Part shown: one piece after another, positions 48,543 through 59,553 of the stretch
Numbering within the stretch: the stretch's first letter is position 1
Layout of the letters: every line of letters begins with the position of its first letter
Assembly: GCF_000372745.1 (NCBI RefSeq)
Contig: NZ_KB889675.1
Span: forward strand, 18,388 to 82,387
From: Embleya scabrispora DSM 41855
GTDB taxonomy: Bacteria > Actinomycetota > Actinomycetes > Streptomycetales > Streptomycetaceae
Direction of reading: 5' to 3'
Length of the DNA: 64,000 bases
The notes under the pieces: model-generated
Told to the model about the DNA's origin: nothing
Databases searched by the model: none
Seen by the model: the letters and a program-made list of their open reading frames with translations, nothing else
Made by a program: the position numbers and the translations under genes

Positions 48543-49187
48543 TCAGCTCTGATTGAAGAACCCGCCCTCGGCGATGCGGGCCTTGTCCTCGGCTGTCACA
48601 TCGACGTTAGCAGGCGACAGGAGGAAGACTTTTTGGGTGACCCGCTCGATGCTGCCGTGCAGGCCGAACACGAGACCCGCGGCGAAGTCCACCAGGCGCT
48701 TGGCGTCGGTGTCCTCCATTTCCGTCAGGTTCATGATGACGGGCGTGCTCTCGCGAAAGTGCTCGCCGATCGTGCGGGCTTCGTTGTAGGTACGCGGGTG
48801 CAGCGTCGTGATGCGGTAGGGCTCACGTTCGCTGACGACTTTGTGTACGGTCACCGGTGTGCTGCTCTCGGGACGGCGTTCGGGCATGGCGGACACTGTT
48901 GCGCGGTGTTCTTCAAGGCGGCCTTCGTCGCGAAGGGCCCCCGCTTCGCGAAGGGCAGTAGCTCCACGAACGAGATCCTCGCGACGTTCCCGCGATTCCC
49001 CACGCGGTTCGCGTACTTCACGTGGCTCCTCACGACGCTCGTCCCGCCGCTCCTCGCGACGATCGGTGCGCTCGACCCGGTCGCGGCCGTCCTGGCCGAT
49101 GTCGTCCTCATCGTAATCGTCATACTCGTAGACATCGTCCTCCACGAGGCCGAGGTAGACCGCCATCTTGCGCATTGCGCCGGCCAT
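48543..49187 (-). CDS. sepF: Cell division protein SepF
   Basis: FtsZ-binding membrane tether. 214 residues; ATG 49187 with GGAGGA 8 nt upstream. N-terminal amphipathic helix [14 protein letters not shown], then an Asp/Tyr-rich stretch and a long Arg/Glu-rich disordered linker (about 35-80), then the core SepF domain ([55 protein letters not shown]). Sits between ylmG and yggS homologues. Confidence 0.94.
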   Translation of the reverse strand: MAGAMRKMAVYLGLVEDDVYEYDDYDEDDIGQDGRDRVERTDRREERRDERREEPREVREPRGESRERREDLVRGATALREAGALRDEGRLEEHRATVSAMPERRPESSTPVTVHKVVSEREPYRITTLHPRTYNEARTIGEHFRESTPVIMNLTEMEDTDAKRLVDFAAGLVFGLHGSIERVTQKVFLLSPANVDVTAEDKARIAEGGFFNQS

Positions 49188-49260
49188 GTTCCGCTTCCTC
49201 CGGTCTCACGGTGGATCGGCTGAGGTCACCGTGGGTCGTGCGATCCACTTCACGGCGACG

Positions 49261-49986
49261 CTACCGGAGGGAAGGCCGGACTCCGAGCACCGCAGTACCG
49301 ATGCGTACATGTGTCGCCCCGGCCTCGATGGCCGCTTCGAGGTCGTTGCTCATCCCCGCGGAAACCATGTTTGCAGTCGGATGGGCTTCGCGTAGGCGGG
49401 TTGCGATTTCTCGCAATCCGGCGAACGCGCGGGCGGGTTCGACACCGAGCGGGGCCACGGCCATCACCCCGCCCAGGATCAGGTTCGGCGCACCGGCCAC
49501 CACGTCGGCGAGCTCGGCCAGATCGGCCGGGGAAACCCCACCGCGGGCGGGGTCTTCGTCCAGGCTGACCTGCAACAGCGCGGTGATCGTGCGCTGTTGC
49601 CGCTCGGCCGCGGCGGACAACGAGCGGGCGAGCCTGACCCGGTCGAGCGAGTGCACCACATCGGCGTAACCGGCCACCGATTTGGCCTTGTTGGTCTGCA
49701 GTTGGCCGACATAGTGCCAGGTGAGGTCCAGATCCTCGGTGGCCTTCGCCTTGGGCGCGGCCTCCTGGTCGCGGTTCTCGCCCACGTCGCGGACACCGAG
49801 TCCGGCGAGCAGTCGCACGTCACTCGCCGGGTACGTCTTGGTCACCACCACGAGGGTGACGTCCGTGCGCGGGCGGCCGGCGCTCGCGCACGCGGCGGCG
49901 ATCCGGTCCTGGACGGCGGCCAGGTTGGCGGCGAGTTCGACACCTCGACGGGCGCCCTCTGCGGTCGGTTGAGCGTGCGTTTCCAT
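49261..49986 (-). CDS. YggS-family PLP homeostasis protein
   Basis: 241 residues from ATG 49986. PLP-binding Lys in TLVVVTKTYPASD; GENRDQEAAPKA, WHYVGQLQTNKAK, and VSAGMSNDLEAAIEAGATHVRIGTAVLG are family-specific. It binds PLP without known catalysis. Its place between pgeF and sepF is the standard Gram-positive arrangement (YlmE). Confidence 0.93.
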   Translation of the reverse strand: METHAQPTAEGARRGVELAANLAAVQDRIAAACASAGRPRTDVTLVVVTKTYPASDVRLLAGLGVRDVGENRDQEAAPKAKATEDLDLTWHYVGQLQTNKAKSVAGYADVVHSLDRVRLARSLSAAAERQQRTITALLQVSLDEDPARGGVSPADLAELADVVAGAPNLILGGVMAVAPLGVEPARAFAGLREIATRLREAHPTANMVSAGMSNDLEAAIEAGATHVRIGTAVLGVRPSLR

Positions 49987-50029
49987 TCGCCCATCGTCGC
50001 CGACGAGAACCGGACACGCCCGGGCGGGG

Positions 50030-50761
50030 TCAGCCCTCGGCGAGCCACACGTAGCCGGCGATCCGACCCGTGGTCCGGTCCCGGCGATAGGAGAAATGGT
50101 CGCTCGACTCACGCGTGCAGATGTGCGATTTCTCACCCGACACAACCCCCTGCGCGGCGAGTTGCGCCCACACACCGGCCGGGATATCGAGCCCGGGAGT
50201 GCCCTCACGGGTGCGTGCGCGGGCCGCCGGGACAACTGCGGACACTTCCTCGCACATCGCCTCGGGGACCTCGTAGCAGGCACCACAGACGGCCGGCCCG
50301 GTCCGGGCGACGATCCGCGCCGGATCGGCACCGAGCCTGCACATCGCCTCGACGGCGGCCGGCACGACGCCCGCGGCCAGGCCCGGCCGGCCGGCGTGCG
50401 CGGCGGCCACGACGCCGGCCTGCGGATCGGCGAGCAACACCGGGGTGCAGTCGGCGACCAGGACCGCGAGCGCCAACCCCCGAGTCGCGGTGACCAGGGC
50501 ATCGGTGGCGGGCAACGGCTCGGTGGACGCGGCGTCGACGATGGTGACCGTATTGCCGTGTATCTGGTTCATCCACACCACCCGTTCGGGTGGCAGGCCC
50601 AGCGCCTCGGCGGTGCGCGCGCGGTTCGCCGCGACCACGCGCGGGTCGTCGCCCACGTGGTCGCCGAGGTTCAACTCGTCATACGGCGCGGCGCCCGTGC
50701 CGCCCCACCGGTCGGTGAAGGCGAAACGGGCGCCGCCGGAAGCGGCCCTTCGCGTGAACAC
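50030..50761 (-). CDS. pgeF: Peptidoglycan-editing/multicopper-oxidoreductase-like protein (PgeF/YfiH family)
   Basis: 243 residues from a GTG with GGAG 9 nt upstream. Conserved zinc/copper-type residues: His in WMNQIHGN, Cys in VADCTPVLL, His in AAAHAGRPGL, plus RTGPAVCGACYEV. Characterised relatives act as purine nucleoside phosphorylases or remove L-Ser-containing precursors from peptidoglycan. The position next to ftsZ (YlmD) supports the cell-wall role. Confidence 0.88.
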   Translation of the reverse strand: MFTRRAASGGARFAFTDRWGGTGAAPYDELNLGDHVGDDPRVVAANRARTAEALGLPPERVVWMNQIHGNTVTIVDAASTEPLPATDALVTATRGLALAVLVADCTPVLLADPQAGVVAAAHAGRPGLAAGVVPAAVEAMCRLGADPARIVARTGPAVCGACYEVPEAMCEEVSAVVPAARARTREGTPGLDIPAGVWAQLAAQGVVSGEKSHICTRESSDHFSYRRDRTTGRIAGYVWLAEG

Positions 50762-50826
50762 GTCGGACCACTCCTTGTGTCGATTTTCTTCGATATCGCC
50801 TTGTTCGCGGATACTGCCGCGGAATA

Positions 50827-52002
50827 CTAGGACTTCATGAACGGCGGGATGTCGAGATCCAGGTCGTCCTTGATCGGCTCCGGCACCAACGGCGCGCGCG
50901 GGCTCGGGGTGGTCGGCGCCGGGTAGGTGGTCGGCGCCGGGGTCGGCTCGTGCAGCACGCCCGGCCCCTGGTGCTGGGACGGCCGCCCCACCGGCTCCGG
51001 CCGCGATGCCTGCGTCGTGGTCGCGGGCTTGCCCAGCTCGCTCTTGGACGGCGGCTGCCCGCCGTCGAAGCCGGCCGCGATCACGGTGACCCGCACCTCG
51101 TCGCCGAGGGCGTCGTCGATGACCGCGCCGAAGATGATGTTGGCCTCGGGGTGCGCGGCCTCGCTGACCAGCTGCGCGGCCTCGTTGATCTCGAACAGGC
51201 CGAGGTCGGAGCCGCCGGAGATGGAGAGCAGCACGCCGCGGGCGCCGTCGATGGACGCCTCCAGGAGCGGGCTGGAGATGGCCATCTCGGCCGCCGCCAC
51301 CGCACGATCGTCGCCGCGCGCCGAACCGATCCCCATCAGCGCCGAACCCGCCTCGGACATCACCGACTTGACGTCGGCGAAGTCCAGGTTGATCAGGCCC
51401 GGCGTGGTGATCAGATCGGTGATGCCCTGCACACCGGACAGCAGCACCTGGTCGGCCGAGCGGAACGCGTCCAGGACGCTGACCTGCCGGTCGGAGATGG
51501 AGAGCAGTCGGTCGTTGGGGATGACGATCAGGGTGTCGACCTCGTCGCGCAGCTGCGCGATGCCGTCCTCGGCCTGGTTCGCGCGGCGCCGTCCCTCGAA
51601 GGTGAACGGGCGCGTGACCACGCCGATGGTGAGCGCGCCGAGCGAGCGGGCGATATTGGCCACCACGGGGGCGCCACCGGTGCCGGTGCCACCGCCCTCG
51701 CCCGCCGTGACGAAGACCATGTCGGCCCCCTTGAGGACCTCCTCGATCTCCTCGCGGTGGTCTTCGGCGGCCTTGCGACCGACGTCGGGGTTCGCGCCGG
51801 CGCCGAGGCCGCGGGTCAATTCCCGGCCGACGTCGAGCTTGACGTCGGCATCGCTCATGAGGAGGGCTTGGGCGTCGGTGTTGATCGCGATGAACTCGAC
51901 GCCCTTGAGACCGACCTCGATCATCCGGTTGATGGCGTTGACACCGCCACCGCCGATACCGACCACCTTGATGACTGCGAGGTAGTTCTGGGGTGCTGCC
52001 AC
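50827..52002 (-). CDS. ftsZ: Cell division GTPase FtsZ
   Basis: Forms the Z-ring. 391 residues from a GTG ([13 protein letters not shown]) with GAGAGG 7 nt upstream. GTP-binding signature [20 protein letters not shown]-terminal [16 protein letters not shown], synergy loop [22 protein letters not shown]. The conserved C-terminal peptide [10 protein letters not shown], which binds SepF and FtsW, follows a Pro/Thr-rich linker. Preceded by a 342-nt intergenic region with promoter elements. Confidence 0.98.
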   Translation of the reverse strand: MAAPQNYLAVIKVVGIGGGGVNAINRMIEVGLKGVEFIAINTDAQALLMSDADVKLDVGRELTRGLGAGANPDVGRKAAEDHREEIEEVLKGADMVFVTAGEGGGTGTGGAPVVANIARSLGALTIGVVTRPFTFEGRRRANQAEDGIAQLRDEVDTLIVIPNDRLLSISDRQVSVLDAFRSADQVLLSGVQGITDLITTPGLINLDFADVKSVMSEAGSALMGIGSARGDDRAVAAAEMAISSPLLEASIDGARGVLLSISGGSDLGLFEINEAAQLVSEAAHPEANIIFGAVIDDALGDEVRVTVIAAGFDGGQPPSKSELGKPATTTQASRPEPVGRPSQHQGPGVLHEPTPAPTTYPAPTTPSPRAPLVPEPIKDDLDLDIPPFMKS

Positions 52003-52204
52003 GTCGAAGGCCTCTCGCCTCGAGTTCCGGTCGGCGTGCCGTGGTTCCGGCATGCCGACATTTGCCGACTTGGGGAGGTCGGGACGCGATTTCCGCGAGC
52101 CACCAAAACCCTCACCCTCAGGTATAGAGTTACACCCATTCGCATCGAACGCCGCCGATGCGAGCGGTGCGGATTACTGCTTTGTCAACCTGGGGGCTAG
52201 GCCG

Positions 52205-52233
52205 ACACTAGGTCCCCATCGGACACGGTTCAA
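52205..52233 (-). promoter_or_regulatory. Candidate ftsZ promoter in the ftsQ-ftsZ gap
   Basis: On the minus strand TTGAAC (52233-52228), a 17-nt spacer and TAGTGT (52210-52205), both close to consensus. This predicts a leader of about 195 nt. A second TTGACA lies at 52188-52183 without a good -10, and TATACC at about 52126-52121 is another possible -10. CTAGG occurs twice (period 11) around the main -10. The rest of 52003-52344 has no gene; it is the least GC-rich stretch of the division cluster. Confidence 0.55.
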
Positions 52234-52344
52234 CGAACACGCCGAACCTGTCCCTATTGTTTTATCGCAGTGGCGGGGTGCTTCCGCTCCCTGTCACGGC
52301 GTGGTCGGGGTCGAAACCGCCGCGGCGGGTGCGACCGAAGGCAA

Positions 52345-53118
52345 CTACCGGGCGGGCGCCGGCGGCGCGACGGAGGGAAACGGCTGGGTCCGGGTCACCG
52401 GCGCGTCGGGCGCGCTGACGTCGTAGAACCCCGCCGGTCGCGGCAACAGTGCCGCCAGTACGAGAGCCTTGCGGTCGGACGCTTCGGCCCCGCCCCACAA
52501 CACGGTCTCGCCCTTGTCGAGCACGAGCACGATGTCGTCGCGCGTCCGTGCCGTGATGTCCCGCACACGTTGGGCGACCGGCGGTGGCAGCGCCGCGACC
52601 ACCTGGACCACCCCCCGTAGCGTTTCCCCACTCACCGTGTCGGCGTCGGCCTTGACGACCGGCACCCCCACCGGTGCGGCGTCCACCGTACCGAACCGTA
52701 CGCCGTCCTTGTCGATCTCCGCGTAGCGGCCCGCGTCCGGCACGACCAACGCGGTCACCCGTTCGCGCACCGAGATCCGCACGGTGTGCGGCCAATCCCG
52801 CTCGACCCGGACCGAGGCCACGCGCGGGATCGCGGCCACCCGGGCCCGGATCGCGTCGAGGTCGATCCCGGCCAGCGGCTCGCCGACGGGCACGGCCGCG
52901 ACCTTGGCGACCTGATCCCGGGGCAGCACGCCCAGTCCGCCGATGGCCACCGTACGGGTGTCCAGAAGCGGCGAATGGTAGACGATCCCCCATCCGGTCG
53001 CCGCGAGCAGCACGAGCAGCACCAAAACGAGAAGCGGGCGCAGGTTGGTCCAGCGCTGCCGCGGACCGCGCCCGGCCCTTGCCGGACGCACCGGCGCGCG
53101 CTCCTTCGTCTGGGGCAA
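52345..53118 (-). CDS. ftsQ: Cell division protein FtsQ
   Basis: 257 residues from a TTG at 53118 with GGGAG about 6 nt upstream. Basic cytosolic N-terminus, one membrane helix (about 28-46), then the POTRA domain (SPLLDTRTVAIGGLGVLPRDQV...) and FtsQ beta domain. Bridges cytoplasmic and periplasmic divisome parts. It lies 21 nt after murG; murC, which separates them in many bacteria, is absent. Confidence 0.92.
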   Translation of the reverse strand: MPQTKERAPVRPARAGRGPRQRWTNLRPLLVLVLLVLLAATGWGIVYHSPLLDTRTVAIGGLGVLPRDQVAKVAAVPVGEPLAGIDLDAIRARVAAIPRVASVRVERDWPHTVRISVRERVTALVVPDAGRYAEIDKDGVRFGTVDAAPVGVPVVKADADTVSGETLRGVVQVVAALPPPVAQRVRDITARTRDDIVLVLDKGETVLWGGAEASDRKALVLAALLPRPAGFYDVSAPDAPVTRTQPFPSVAPPAPAR

Positions 53119-53139
53119 GAACGCTCCCTGGGCCTAAGC

Positions 53140-54243
53140 CTATTGGGGCAACCGCGCGGCGGCGATCGCCTCGTGGACCATCCGGACCAGTTCCTCGTCG
53201 GCATCGCGCCGACCGAACTCGGCCGCGGCCTTGCCCATGTCGTGCAGCTTGCGCGCGTCGGTGAGCACTGGGAGCACGGACGAGCGGATCCAGTCCGGGG
53301 TCAGGTCGGCGTCGTCGACCAGCAGGCCGCCACCCGCCTTGACCACGGGCTGCGCGTTCAGCCGCTGCTCGCCGTTGCCGATCGGCAGCGGTACGTAGGC
53401 CGCGGGCAGGCCGACCGCGGCCAGTTCGGCACAGGTCATCGCGCCCGCGCGGCACAGCACCATGTCGGCCGCCGCGTAGGCCAGGTCCATCCGGTCGAGG
53501 TAGGGCACCACGACGTAGGCCGGGCCCCCGGGCGGCGAGCTGATCTTGAGTTCGTTGTTGGGCCCGGCCGCGTGCAGCACCTGGACCCCCTCGGCGAGCA
53601 GTTGCTGGGCGGTGGCGGCCAGCGTCTCGTTCAGCCGCCGGGCGCCCTGCGAGCCGCCGAACACGAGCAGCGTGGGCCGCATCGGGTCCAGGCCGAACAT
53701 CGCGCGGGCCTCGTCGCGCAGCGCGTTGCGGTCCAGGGTGGCGATCGCCCGGCGCAGCGGGATACCGATGTAGCGGGCCCCGCGCAGCTTACTGTCCGGC
53801 GTGCTGACCGCGACGAATCGGGTGTAGCGGGCACCGATCTTGTTGGCCAGGCCCGGCCGGGCGTTGGCCTCGTGCACCACCGTGGGCACACCCTGGCGCT
53901 TGGCCGCGAGGTAGCCCGGCAGCGCGACATAGCCGCCGAAGCCGACCAGGCAGGACGCGTTGGTCCGCTCCAGGACCGCCGCCGCCTCGCGGATCGTGCC
54001 GCGCAGTCGACCGGGGACGGTCATCAGCTCGGGCGTGGGCTTGCGGGGCAGCGGCACGGCCGGGATCAACGCGAGTTCGTAGCCGCGAGCGGGAACGAGC
54101 TTGGTCTCCAGGCCCTTGGCCGTGCCCAGCGCCGTGATACCCACGCTGGGGTTCTGGCGGCGCAGCGCGTCCGCCAATGCCAGAGCGGGCTCGATGTGCC
54201 CGGCGGTTCCTCCGCCGGCAAGGACGACATGCACCTGATTCAC
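53140..54243 (-). CDS. murG: UDP-GlcNAc:lipid I GlcNAc transferase
   Basis: Converts lipid I to lipid II at the inner face of the membrane. 367 residues, GT-B fold. G-loop [19 protein letters not shown], second G-rich loop [15 protein letters not shown], and [34 protein letters not shown] are intact. GTG start overlaps the ftsW stop (GTGA). Confidence 0.96.
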   Translation of the reverse strand: MNQVHVVLAGGGTAGHIEPALALADALRRQNPSVGITALGTAKGLETKLVPARGYELALIPAVPLPRKPTPELMTVPGRLRGTIREAAAVLERTNASCLVGFGGYVALPGYLAAKRQGVPTVVHEANARPGLANKIGARYTRFVAVSTPDSKLRGARYIGIPLRRAIATLDRNALRDEARAMFGLDPMRPTLLVFGGSQGARRLNETLAATAQQLLAEGVQVLHAAGPNNELKISSPPGGPAYVVVPYLDRMDLAYAAADMVLCRAGAMTCAELAAVGLPAAYVPLPIGNGEQRLNAQPVVKAGGGLLVDDADLTPDWIRSSVLPVLTDARKLHDMGKAAAEFGRRDADEELVRMVHEAIAAARLPQ

Positions 54244-55559
54244 CCATCCCTGCGCGGCAGGATCCGCGCGAACGCTCGACGAACCGCCCCGGGCCCGCGT
54301 GCGGCGAGCGCCGCCTCGGCCTTTGGCTCACCTCGGGCGAAGGACAACAGCATGCCCACGGCGAACATGGTCGGAAGCAGGGCGGAACCTCCGTAGGACA
54401 CCAATGGCAACGGCACTCCGGCGATCGGCAGCAGGCCGAGCACCGCCCCGACGTTGATCATGACCTGGGCCATGATCCACGCGGTCGCGCCACCCGCGGC
54501 GAGCCGTACGAACTGGTCTTTCGTGCGACTCGCGACGCGGATACCTGCATAGCCTAGGGCCGCGAAGAGGGTGAGTACGGACAGCGTCCCCACCAGACCC
54601 AATTCCTCGCCGATGACGGCGAAGATGAAGTCTGTATGCGCCTCGGGCAAAGTGCCCCATTTGCCATAACTCGTACCGATTCCACTGCCGAACCAGCCGC
54701 CCGTGGCGAGCGAGTAGATGCCCTGGGCGGCCTGCAGCGTGCTGCCGTTGGGATCGGAGAAGGGGTCCAGGAATCCCGCGAACCGGGCGGCCCGGTGCGG
54801 CTTGAGCACGATCAGCACGGTGGCCAGCACGGACACCACGGCGATCGCCATGGCGAACAACCGGCCCGGCGCACCGGCGATCCACAACAGCGCGAGCACC
54901 AGCACGGTGATGATCATCGCGGTGCCCATGTCGCCGCCGAGCAGCACCAGGAACAGGATCACCAGCGCGCCGGGCAGCAGCGGGACGAACATGTGCCGCC
55001 ACCGGTCGAGCAACCGGCGCTTGCGGGTGAGCACGTCGGCCCCCCACAACACCAGGCCCAGCTTGGCGAACTCGGAGGGCTGGATCTGGAACGAGCCGAA
55101 GCCGATCCAGTTCCGGTTCCCGTTCACCTCGATGCCCAGGCCGGGCACCAGGACCAGACACAGCGCACCGACGCAGCCGATCAGGAACGGATACGCCAGT
55201 CGGCGGTACCAGCGCAGCGGCAGACGTGACGCGATCCACATCAGCGGGAAGCCCAAGGCGACCGCGATCAACTGCTTGGTGAAGATCTCGTCGAAGGAGC
55301 CGTAGATCGTCCGGGAGGTGATCTGCGACGCGGACAACACCATCACCAGACCCAGCACGGTCAGCAGCAGGCCCGAGCCGAGCAGCAGGTAGTAGGCGGT
55401 GAGCGGGCTGTCCAGGGCCCGACGCAGTTCGCGGCGCGCCGATCCGGCCGGGCGCGCCGATCCGGAGCGCGGCGTGGGCAACCGCGAACCGCCCCGCGTC
55501 CGCCGCTTGTCGGCGGTGGGCGTGGGGCGTGCCTCGCGAGTCTGCGGACCGGCGGCCAT
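54240..55559 (-). CDS. ftsW: SEDS peptidoglycan glycosyltransferase FtsW
   Basis: Septal peptidoglycan polymerase partner of FtsI. 439 residues from ATG 55559; a basic, Arg/Pro/Thr-rich N-terminus (1-45) precedes ten membrane helices. SEDS motifs: [35 protein letters not shown], and the C-terminal [24 protein letters not shown]. Starts 11 nt after murD. Confidence 0.95.
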   Translation of the reverse strand: MAAGPQTREARPTPTADKRRTRGGSRLPTPRSGSARPAGSARRELRRALDSPLTAYYLLLGSGLLLTVLGLVMVLSASQITSRTIYGSFDEIFTKQLIAVALGFPLMWIASRLPLRWYRRLAYPFLIGCVGALCLVLVPGLGIEVNGNRNWIGFGSFQIQPSEFAKLGLVLWGADVLTRKRRLLDRWRHMFVPLLPGALVILFLVLLGGDMGTAMIITVLVLALLWIAGAPGRLFAMAIAVVSVLATVLIVLKPHRAARFAGFLDPFSDPNGSTLQAAQGIYSLATGGWFGSGIGTSYGKWGTLPEAHTDFIFAVIGEELGLVGTLSVLTLFAALGYAGIRVASRTKDQFVRLAAGGATAWIMAQVMINVGAVLGLLPIAGVPLPLVSYGGSALLPTMFAVGMLLSFARGEPKAEAALAARGPGAVRRAFARILPRRDG

Positions 55560-55570
55560 CGCTCGCCCGG

Positions 55571-57070
55571 TCAGCCGGCCGCTGGGTCGAGTCCGCGGAC
55601 CGCGTCGGCGAAGGCGTCGCCGCGCTTTCCGTAGTTGGCGTACATGTCCATCGACGCGCACGCGGGCGCGAGCAGCACGGTATCCCCGGGCCGCGCCAGC
55701 GCCGCCGCCTCGCCCACGACCAGTTCCATGGCCCCAGTGTCGGTCGCGGCGACCTCGACCACCGGGACATCGGGGGCGTGTCGCGCGAGCGCGTCCTTGA
55801 TCACCGCGCGGTCGGCGCCCATCAGCACCACCGCGCGCAACCGGTTCTTCGCGCCAGAGACCAGGTCGTCGAACGAGGCGCCCTTGGCCAGGCCGCCCGC
55901 GATCCACACGATGTCCCGGTAGGCGGCCAGCGAGGCCGCCGCGGCGTGCCCGTTGGTGGCCTTGGAGTCGTCCACGTAGTCGACGCCGGCCACGGTGGCC
56001 ACGTGCGCGATCCGGTGCGCGTCCGGCCGGAACGCGCGCAGCCCGTCGCGCACCGCCACCGGCGGCACGCCGTAGGCGCGGGCCAGGGCGGCGGCGGCCA
56101 GCGCGTTGGCCACGTTGTGCGGCGCGGGCGGGTTCACATCACCCACGGTGGCCAGTTCGGCCGCCGTGCTGTGCCGGTCGGGCACGAACGCCCGGTCGGC
56201 GAGCAGGTCGTCGACCACACCGAAATTCGACAGCCCCGGCGGGCCGAGCCCGAAGCCGACCGCGCGGCAGCCCTCCTCGACCTCGGCCTCGTGCACGAGC
56301 TGCTCGGTCTGTGGGTCGGCGAGGTTGTACACGCAGGCGATCTGGCAACCGCCGTAGATCCGGCCCTTGTCCGCCGCGTACGCCTCCGGCGAGCCGTGCC
56401 AGTCCAGGTGGTCCGGCGCGATGTTGAGCACCGCGGCGGCCAGCATCCGCGGCGCGCCGGCGTCGTCCTTGGGACTTTCCTCCCAGGTCGGCAGCCAGTG
56501 CAGTTGGAAGCTGGACAACTCCAACGCGAGCACGTCGTAGGCGGGTTCGCCGTCACCGTCGCGGGCGAGCACCGCGTCCACCACCGGCGTGCCCACATTG
56601 CCCGCCGCCGCGACCCGCTTGCCGGACGCCTCCAGGATCGAGGCGAGCATGCGCACGGTCGTGGTCTTGCCGTTGGTGCCGGTGATCGCCAGCCACGGCG
56701 CGGGGTTCTCCCGCGGACGCAGCCGCCACGCCAGTTCCACGTCGCCCCACACCGGCACGCCGGCCGCGCGCGCGGCGGCGAACAGCGGCTTGGTGGGCTG
56801 CAGTCCGGGCGAGGCGATCAGCACGTCCACCCGTTCCGGCAGGTTCTCGTCGTCGCCCAGGCGCACCTCGATGCCCAGCGCGCGCAACTCCTCGGCGCGC
56901 CGCCGGGCGTTGTCGTCGTCGAAGCCGTCGATCGCCACGACGCGTGCGCCCAGGCCGTGCAGCGCCCGGGCCGCGGACGCGCCGGTGACCCCGGTGCCCG
57001 CGACACAGAACGACAGCTCGGCCCACGGCGCACCGTGATGGGTGAAGGTGCTCAGGTCTTTGCTACTCAC
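55571..57070 (-). CDS. murD: UDP-N-acetylmuramoylalanine--D-glutamate ligase
   Basis: Adds D-Glu to UDP-MurNAc-L-Ala. 499 residues (slightly long for MurD). N-terminal Rossmann-like VAGTGVTGASAARAL, ATP site ITGTNGKTTTVRML, LELSSFQL, NIAPDHLDWHGS, DDSKATNGHAAAASL. GTG start with AAGAGAC just upstream. It follows mraY by 6 nt. Confidence 0.96.
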   Translation of the reverse strand: MSSKDLSTFTHHGAPWAELSFCVAGTGVTGASAARALHGLGARVVAIDGFDDDNARRRAEELRALGIEVRLGDDENLPERVDVLIASPGLQPTKPLFAAARAAGVPVWGDVELAWRLRPRENPAPWLAITGTNGKTTTVRMLASILEASGKRVAAAGNVGTPVVDAVLARDGDGEPAYDVLALELSSFQLHWLPTWEESPKDDAGAPRMLAAAVLNIAPDHLDWHGSPEAYAADKGRIYGGCQIACVYNLADPQTEQLVHEAEVEEGCRAVGFGLGPPGLSNFGVVDDLLADRAFVPDRHSTAAELATVGDVNPPAPHNVANALAAAALARAYGVPPVAVRDGLRAFRPDAHRIAHVATVAGVDYVDDSKATNGHAAAASLAAYRDIVWIAGGLAKGASFDDLVSGAKNRLRAVVLMGADRAVIKDALARHAPDVPVVEVAATDTGAMELVVGEAAALARPGDTVLLAPACASMDMYANYGKRGDAFADAVRGLDPAAG

Positions 57071-57076
57071 GTCTCT

Positions 57077-58135
57077 TTACGTTCCCGTAACCCAGCCCGC
57101 GTAGAAGATGCCGATCCCGAGAATGGCGCACAGGCCGGCGATGATCCAGAACCGAACCACGATGAGTACTTCGGTCCACCCCTTGAGTTCGAAATGGTGC
57201 TGGAGCGGCGCCATTTTGAACACCCGTTTGCCGGTCATCTTGAAGTAGCCCACCTGGATGATCACCGACAGCGAGATGATCAGGAACAGGCCGCCGATGA
57301 GCGCGGACAACAACTCGGTGCGGGTCAGGATGGCCAGCCCGGCGAGCGCGCCGCCGAGCGCGAGCGAACCGGTGTCGCCCATGAAGATCTTCGCCGGCGA
57401 CGTGTTCCACCACAGGAAGCCGAAACACGAACCCATCATCGCCGCGGACACGATCGCCAGGTCCAGCGGATCGCGCACGTCGTAGCAGCCCACGCCGGGC
57501 GCGTTCAGGCAGGACTGGCCGTACTGCCAGACCCCGATGAAGGTGTACGCGCCGAACACGATCACCGAGGCGCCGGTCGCCAGACCGTCCAGACCGTCGG
57601 TGAGGTTGACGCCGTTGGAGTGCCCGGCGATCAGGATGTAGGCCCAGATCACGAAGAACACCGGCGTCAGGTCCAGCGCGGTGTCCTGCACGAAGGACAG
57701 GTGGGTGGACGCCGGGGTGAACCCGCGCGCGTCCTTGAACTGGATCGCCAGGAGCGCGAACGAGATGCCCACGAAGGACTGTCCGGCCAGCTTGGCCTTG
57801 GCCCGCAGACCCAGACTGCGCTGCTTGACGATCTTGATGAAGTCGTCGACGAAGCCGACCAGGCCCAGGCCCGCCATCAGATACAGCACCAGCAGCGCGG
57901 ACGCGCTCGGTGCCTCCAACGTGATCGCCTTGGCACCGCCGTAGCCCGCCAGCGCCGCCAGGATGATCACCGCGCCGCCCATGGTGGGCGTACCGCGCTT
58001 GCTGTGGTGTCCGGCCGGACCGTCGTCCCGGATCAGCTGGCCGTAGCCACGCTTGACCAGGATCCGGATCGCGAGCGGCGTACCGATCAGCGACAACACC
58101 AGGGCGATGCCGCCGGCGATGAGGATGGCCCTCAC
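57077..58135 (-). CDS. mraY: Phospho-MurNAc-pentapeptide transferase
   Basis: Transfers phospho-MurNAc-pentapeptide to undecaprenyl phosphate, making lipid I. 352 residues, about ten helices. Catalytic motifs: GFVDDFIKI (DDxxK), [47 protein letters not shown] overlaps the murF stop. Confidence 0.97.
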   Translation of the reverse strand: MRAILIAGGIALVLSLIGTPLAIRILVKRGYGQLIRDDGPAGHHSKRGTPTMGGAVIILAALAGYGGAKAITLEAPSASALLVLYLMAGLGLVGFVDDFIKIVKQRSLGLRAKAKLAGQSFVGISFALLAIQFKDARGFTPASTHLSFVQDTALDLTPVFFVIWAYILIAGHSNGVNLTDGLDGLATGASVIVFGAYTFIGVWQYGQSCLNAPGVGCYDVRDPLDLAIVSAAMMGSCFGFLWWNTSPAKIFMGDTGSLALGGALAGLAILTRTELLSALIGGLFLIISLSVIIQVGYFKMTGKRVFKMAPLQHHFELKGWTEVLIVVRFWIIAGLCAILGIGIFYAGWVTGT

Positions 58136-59553
58136 CCGTGCACCTCCGCGTTGCTCACGTCGTCCCCGGCGGCGTCCGCCAACAGCGCGGCCGCGAGCCG
58201 TTCCAGGGCCACCCCTCGGGACGCCTTCACCAGTACGACGTCGCCCGGGGCCAGCTCGCCCCGGAGTAGTTCGACGGCCGCCTCTACGTCGGGCACCAGC
58301 ACCGACTCCTCACCCCACGAACCCTCGTTCTTCGCGCCCATGTCGATCCAGGCGGCCTCCCTGCCGCCCACGGCCACCAGCCGGTGGATGTTCAGGCGTA
58401 CCGCGAGTCGCCCGATCGCGTCGTGCTCGGTCAGCGACTCCTCGCCCAACTCCCGCATCTCGCCCAGCACAGCGAACGTACGATTGCCGCCCGCCATCGC
58501 GACGAGGGCCTTGAGCGCGGCTCGCATCGACTCGGGGTTGGCGTTGTACGCGTCGTTCACGACGGTCACCCCGTCGTCCCTGCGGGTCACTTCCATCCGC
58601 CAGCGGGAGATCGTACCGGCAGCGCCGAGGGCCGCCGCGATGTCCTCGACGGTCATGCCCACTTCGCGTGCCACGGCGGCACACGCGAGAGCGTTCGCCA
58701 CGTGGTGCTCACCGTACAGGCGCAAGATCACCGGCGCACTGCCCCCCGGCACGCACAGCGTGAAGGAGGCGCGGCCCTGCTCGTCGAGTGTCACGTTCTC
58801 GGCCCGTACGTCCGCCTTGGCACTCTCGCCGAAGGTGACCACGCGAGCCTTGGTGCGTTCGGCCATCGCCCGCACGAGCGGGTCGTCCTGGTTGAGCACG
58901 GCCACGCCGTCGGCCGGCAGCGCCTCGACGAGTTCGCCCTTGGCCCGGGCGATGCCCTCGCGACCGCCGAACTCGCCCATGTGCGCGGAGCCGACGTTGA
59001 GCACCAGGCCGATCCGCGGCGGGGTGATCTCGCACAGGTAGGCGATGTCGCCGACGTGGCGCGCGCCCATCTCCGCGACCAGGTATCGGGTTTCCTCGGT
59101 CACGCCGAGAACGGTCAGCGGCAGGCCGATCTCGGTGTTGAAGTTGCCGCTCGGGGCGATCGTCGGGCCCGCGTGCGCGAGCACCTGGCCGATCAGGTCC
59201 TTGGTGCTCGTCTTGCCGGAGGACCCGGTCAGCGCGATCACCGTGGTGTCGGTCAGCCGGTCGGTGATCAGGCGGGCGAGCCGGCCCAGCCCCCGGACCA
59301 CGTCGTCCACGACGATCGCCGGGGTGCCGGTGTCGTGTTCGGCCAGGACCGCGACCGCGCCGGCCTCGATCGCGGCGCGCGCGTAGTCGTGCCCGTCGAC
59401 GTTTTCGCCGCGCACGGCCGCGAACAGCGAGCCGGGGCCGACCTTGCGGGAGTCCACGACCACCTCCGCGGTGATGCGCGCGTTCGGGTCCGCGTCGCCC
59501 GCGAGCCGCCCTCCGAGAGCTTCCGCGATCTCGGCAAGAGTGGTGGAAATCAC
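58132..59553 (-). CDS. murF: UDP-MurNAc-tripeptide--D-Ala-D-Ala ligase
   Basis: Completes the muramyl pentapeptide. 473 residues. Motifs: [19 protein letters not shown] (ATP), [62 protein letters not shown] overlaps the murE stop and its own stop overlaps mraY, so murE-murF-mraY are translationally chained. Confidence 0.97.
   Translation of the reverse strand: MISTTLAEIAEALGGRLAGDADPNARITAEVVVDSRKVGPGSLFAAVRGENVDGHDYARAAIEAGAVAVLAEHDTGTPAIVVDDVVRGLGRLARLITDRLTDTTVIALTGSSGKTSTKDLIGQVLAHAGPTIAPSGNFNTEIGLPLTVLGVTEETRYLVAEMGARHVGDIAYLCEITPPRIGLVLNVGSAHMGEFGGREGIARAKGELVEALPADGVAVLNQDDPLVRAMAERTKARVVTFGESAKADVRAENVTLDEQGRASFTLCVPGGSAPVILRLYGEHHVANALACAAVAREVGMTVEDIAAALGAAGTISRWRMEVTRRDDGVTVVNDAYNANPESMRAALKALVAMAGGNRTFAVLGEMRELGEESLTEHDAIGRLAVRLNIHRLVAVGGREAAWIDMGAKNEGSWGEESVLVPDVEAAVELLRGELAPGDVVLVKASRGVALERLAAALLADAAGDDVSNAEVHG

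Noticed and set aside
55529-59041. 1,170-codon plus-strand frame across ftsW-murD-mraY-murF
   Set aside because: Shadow of four well-conserved minus-strand genes; low-complexity composition and no family resemblance.
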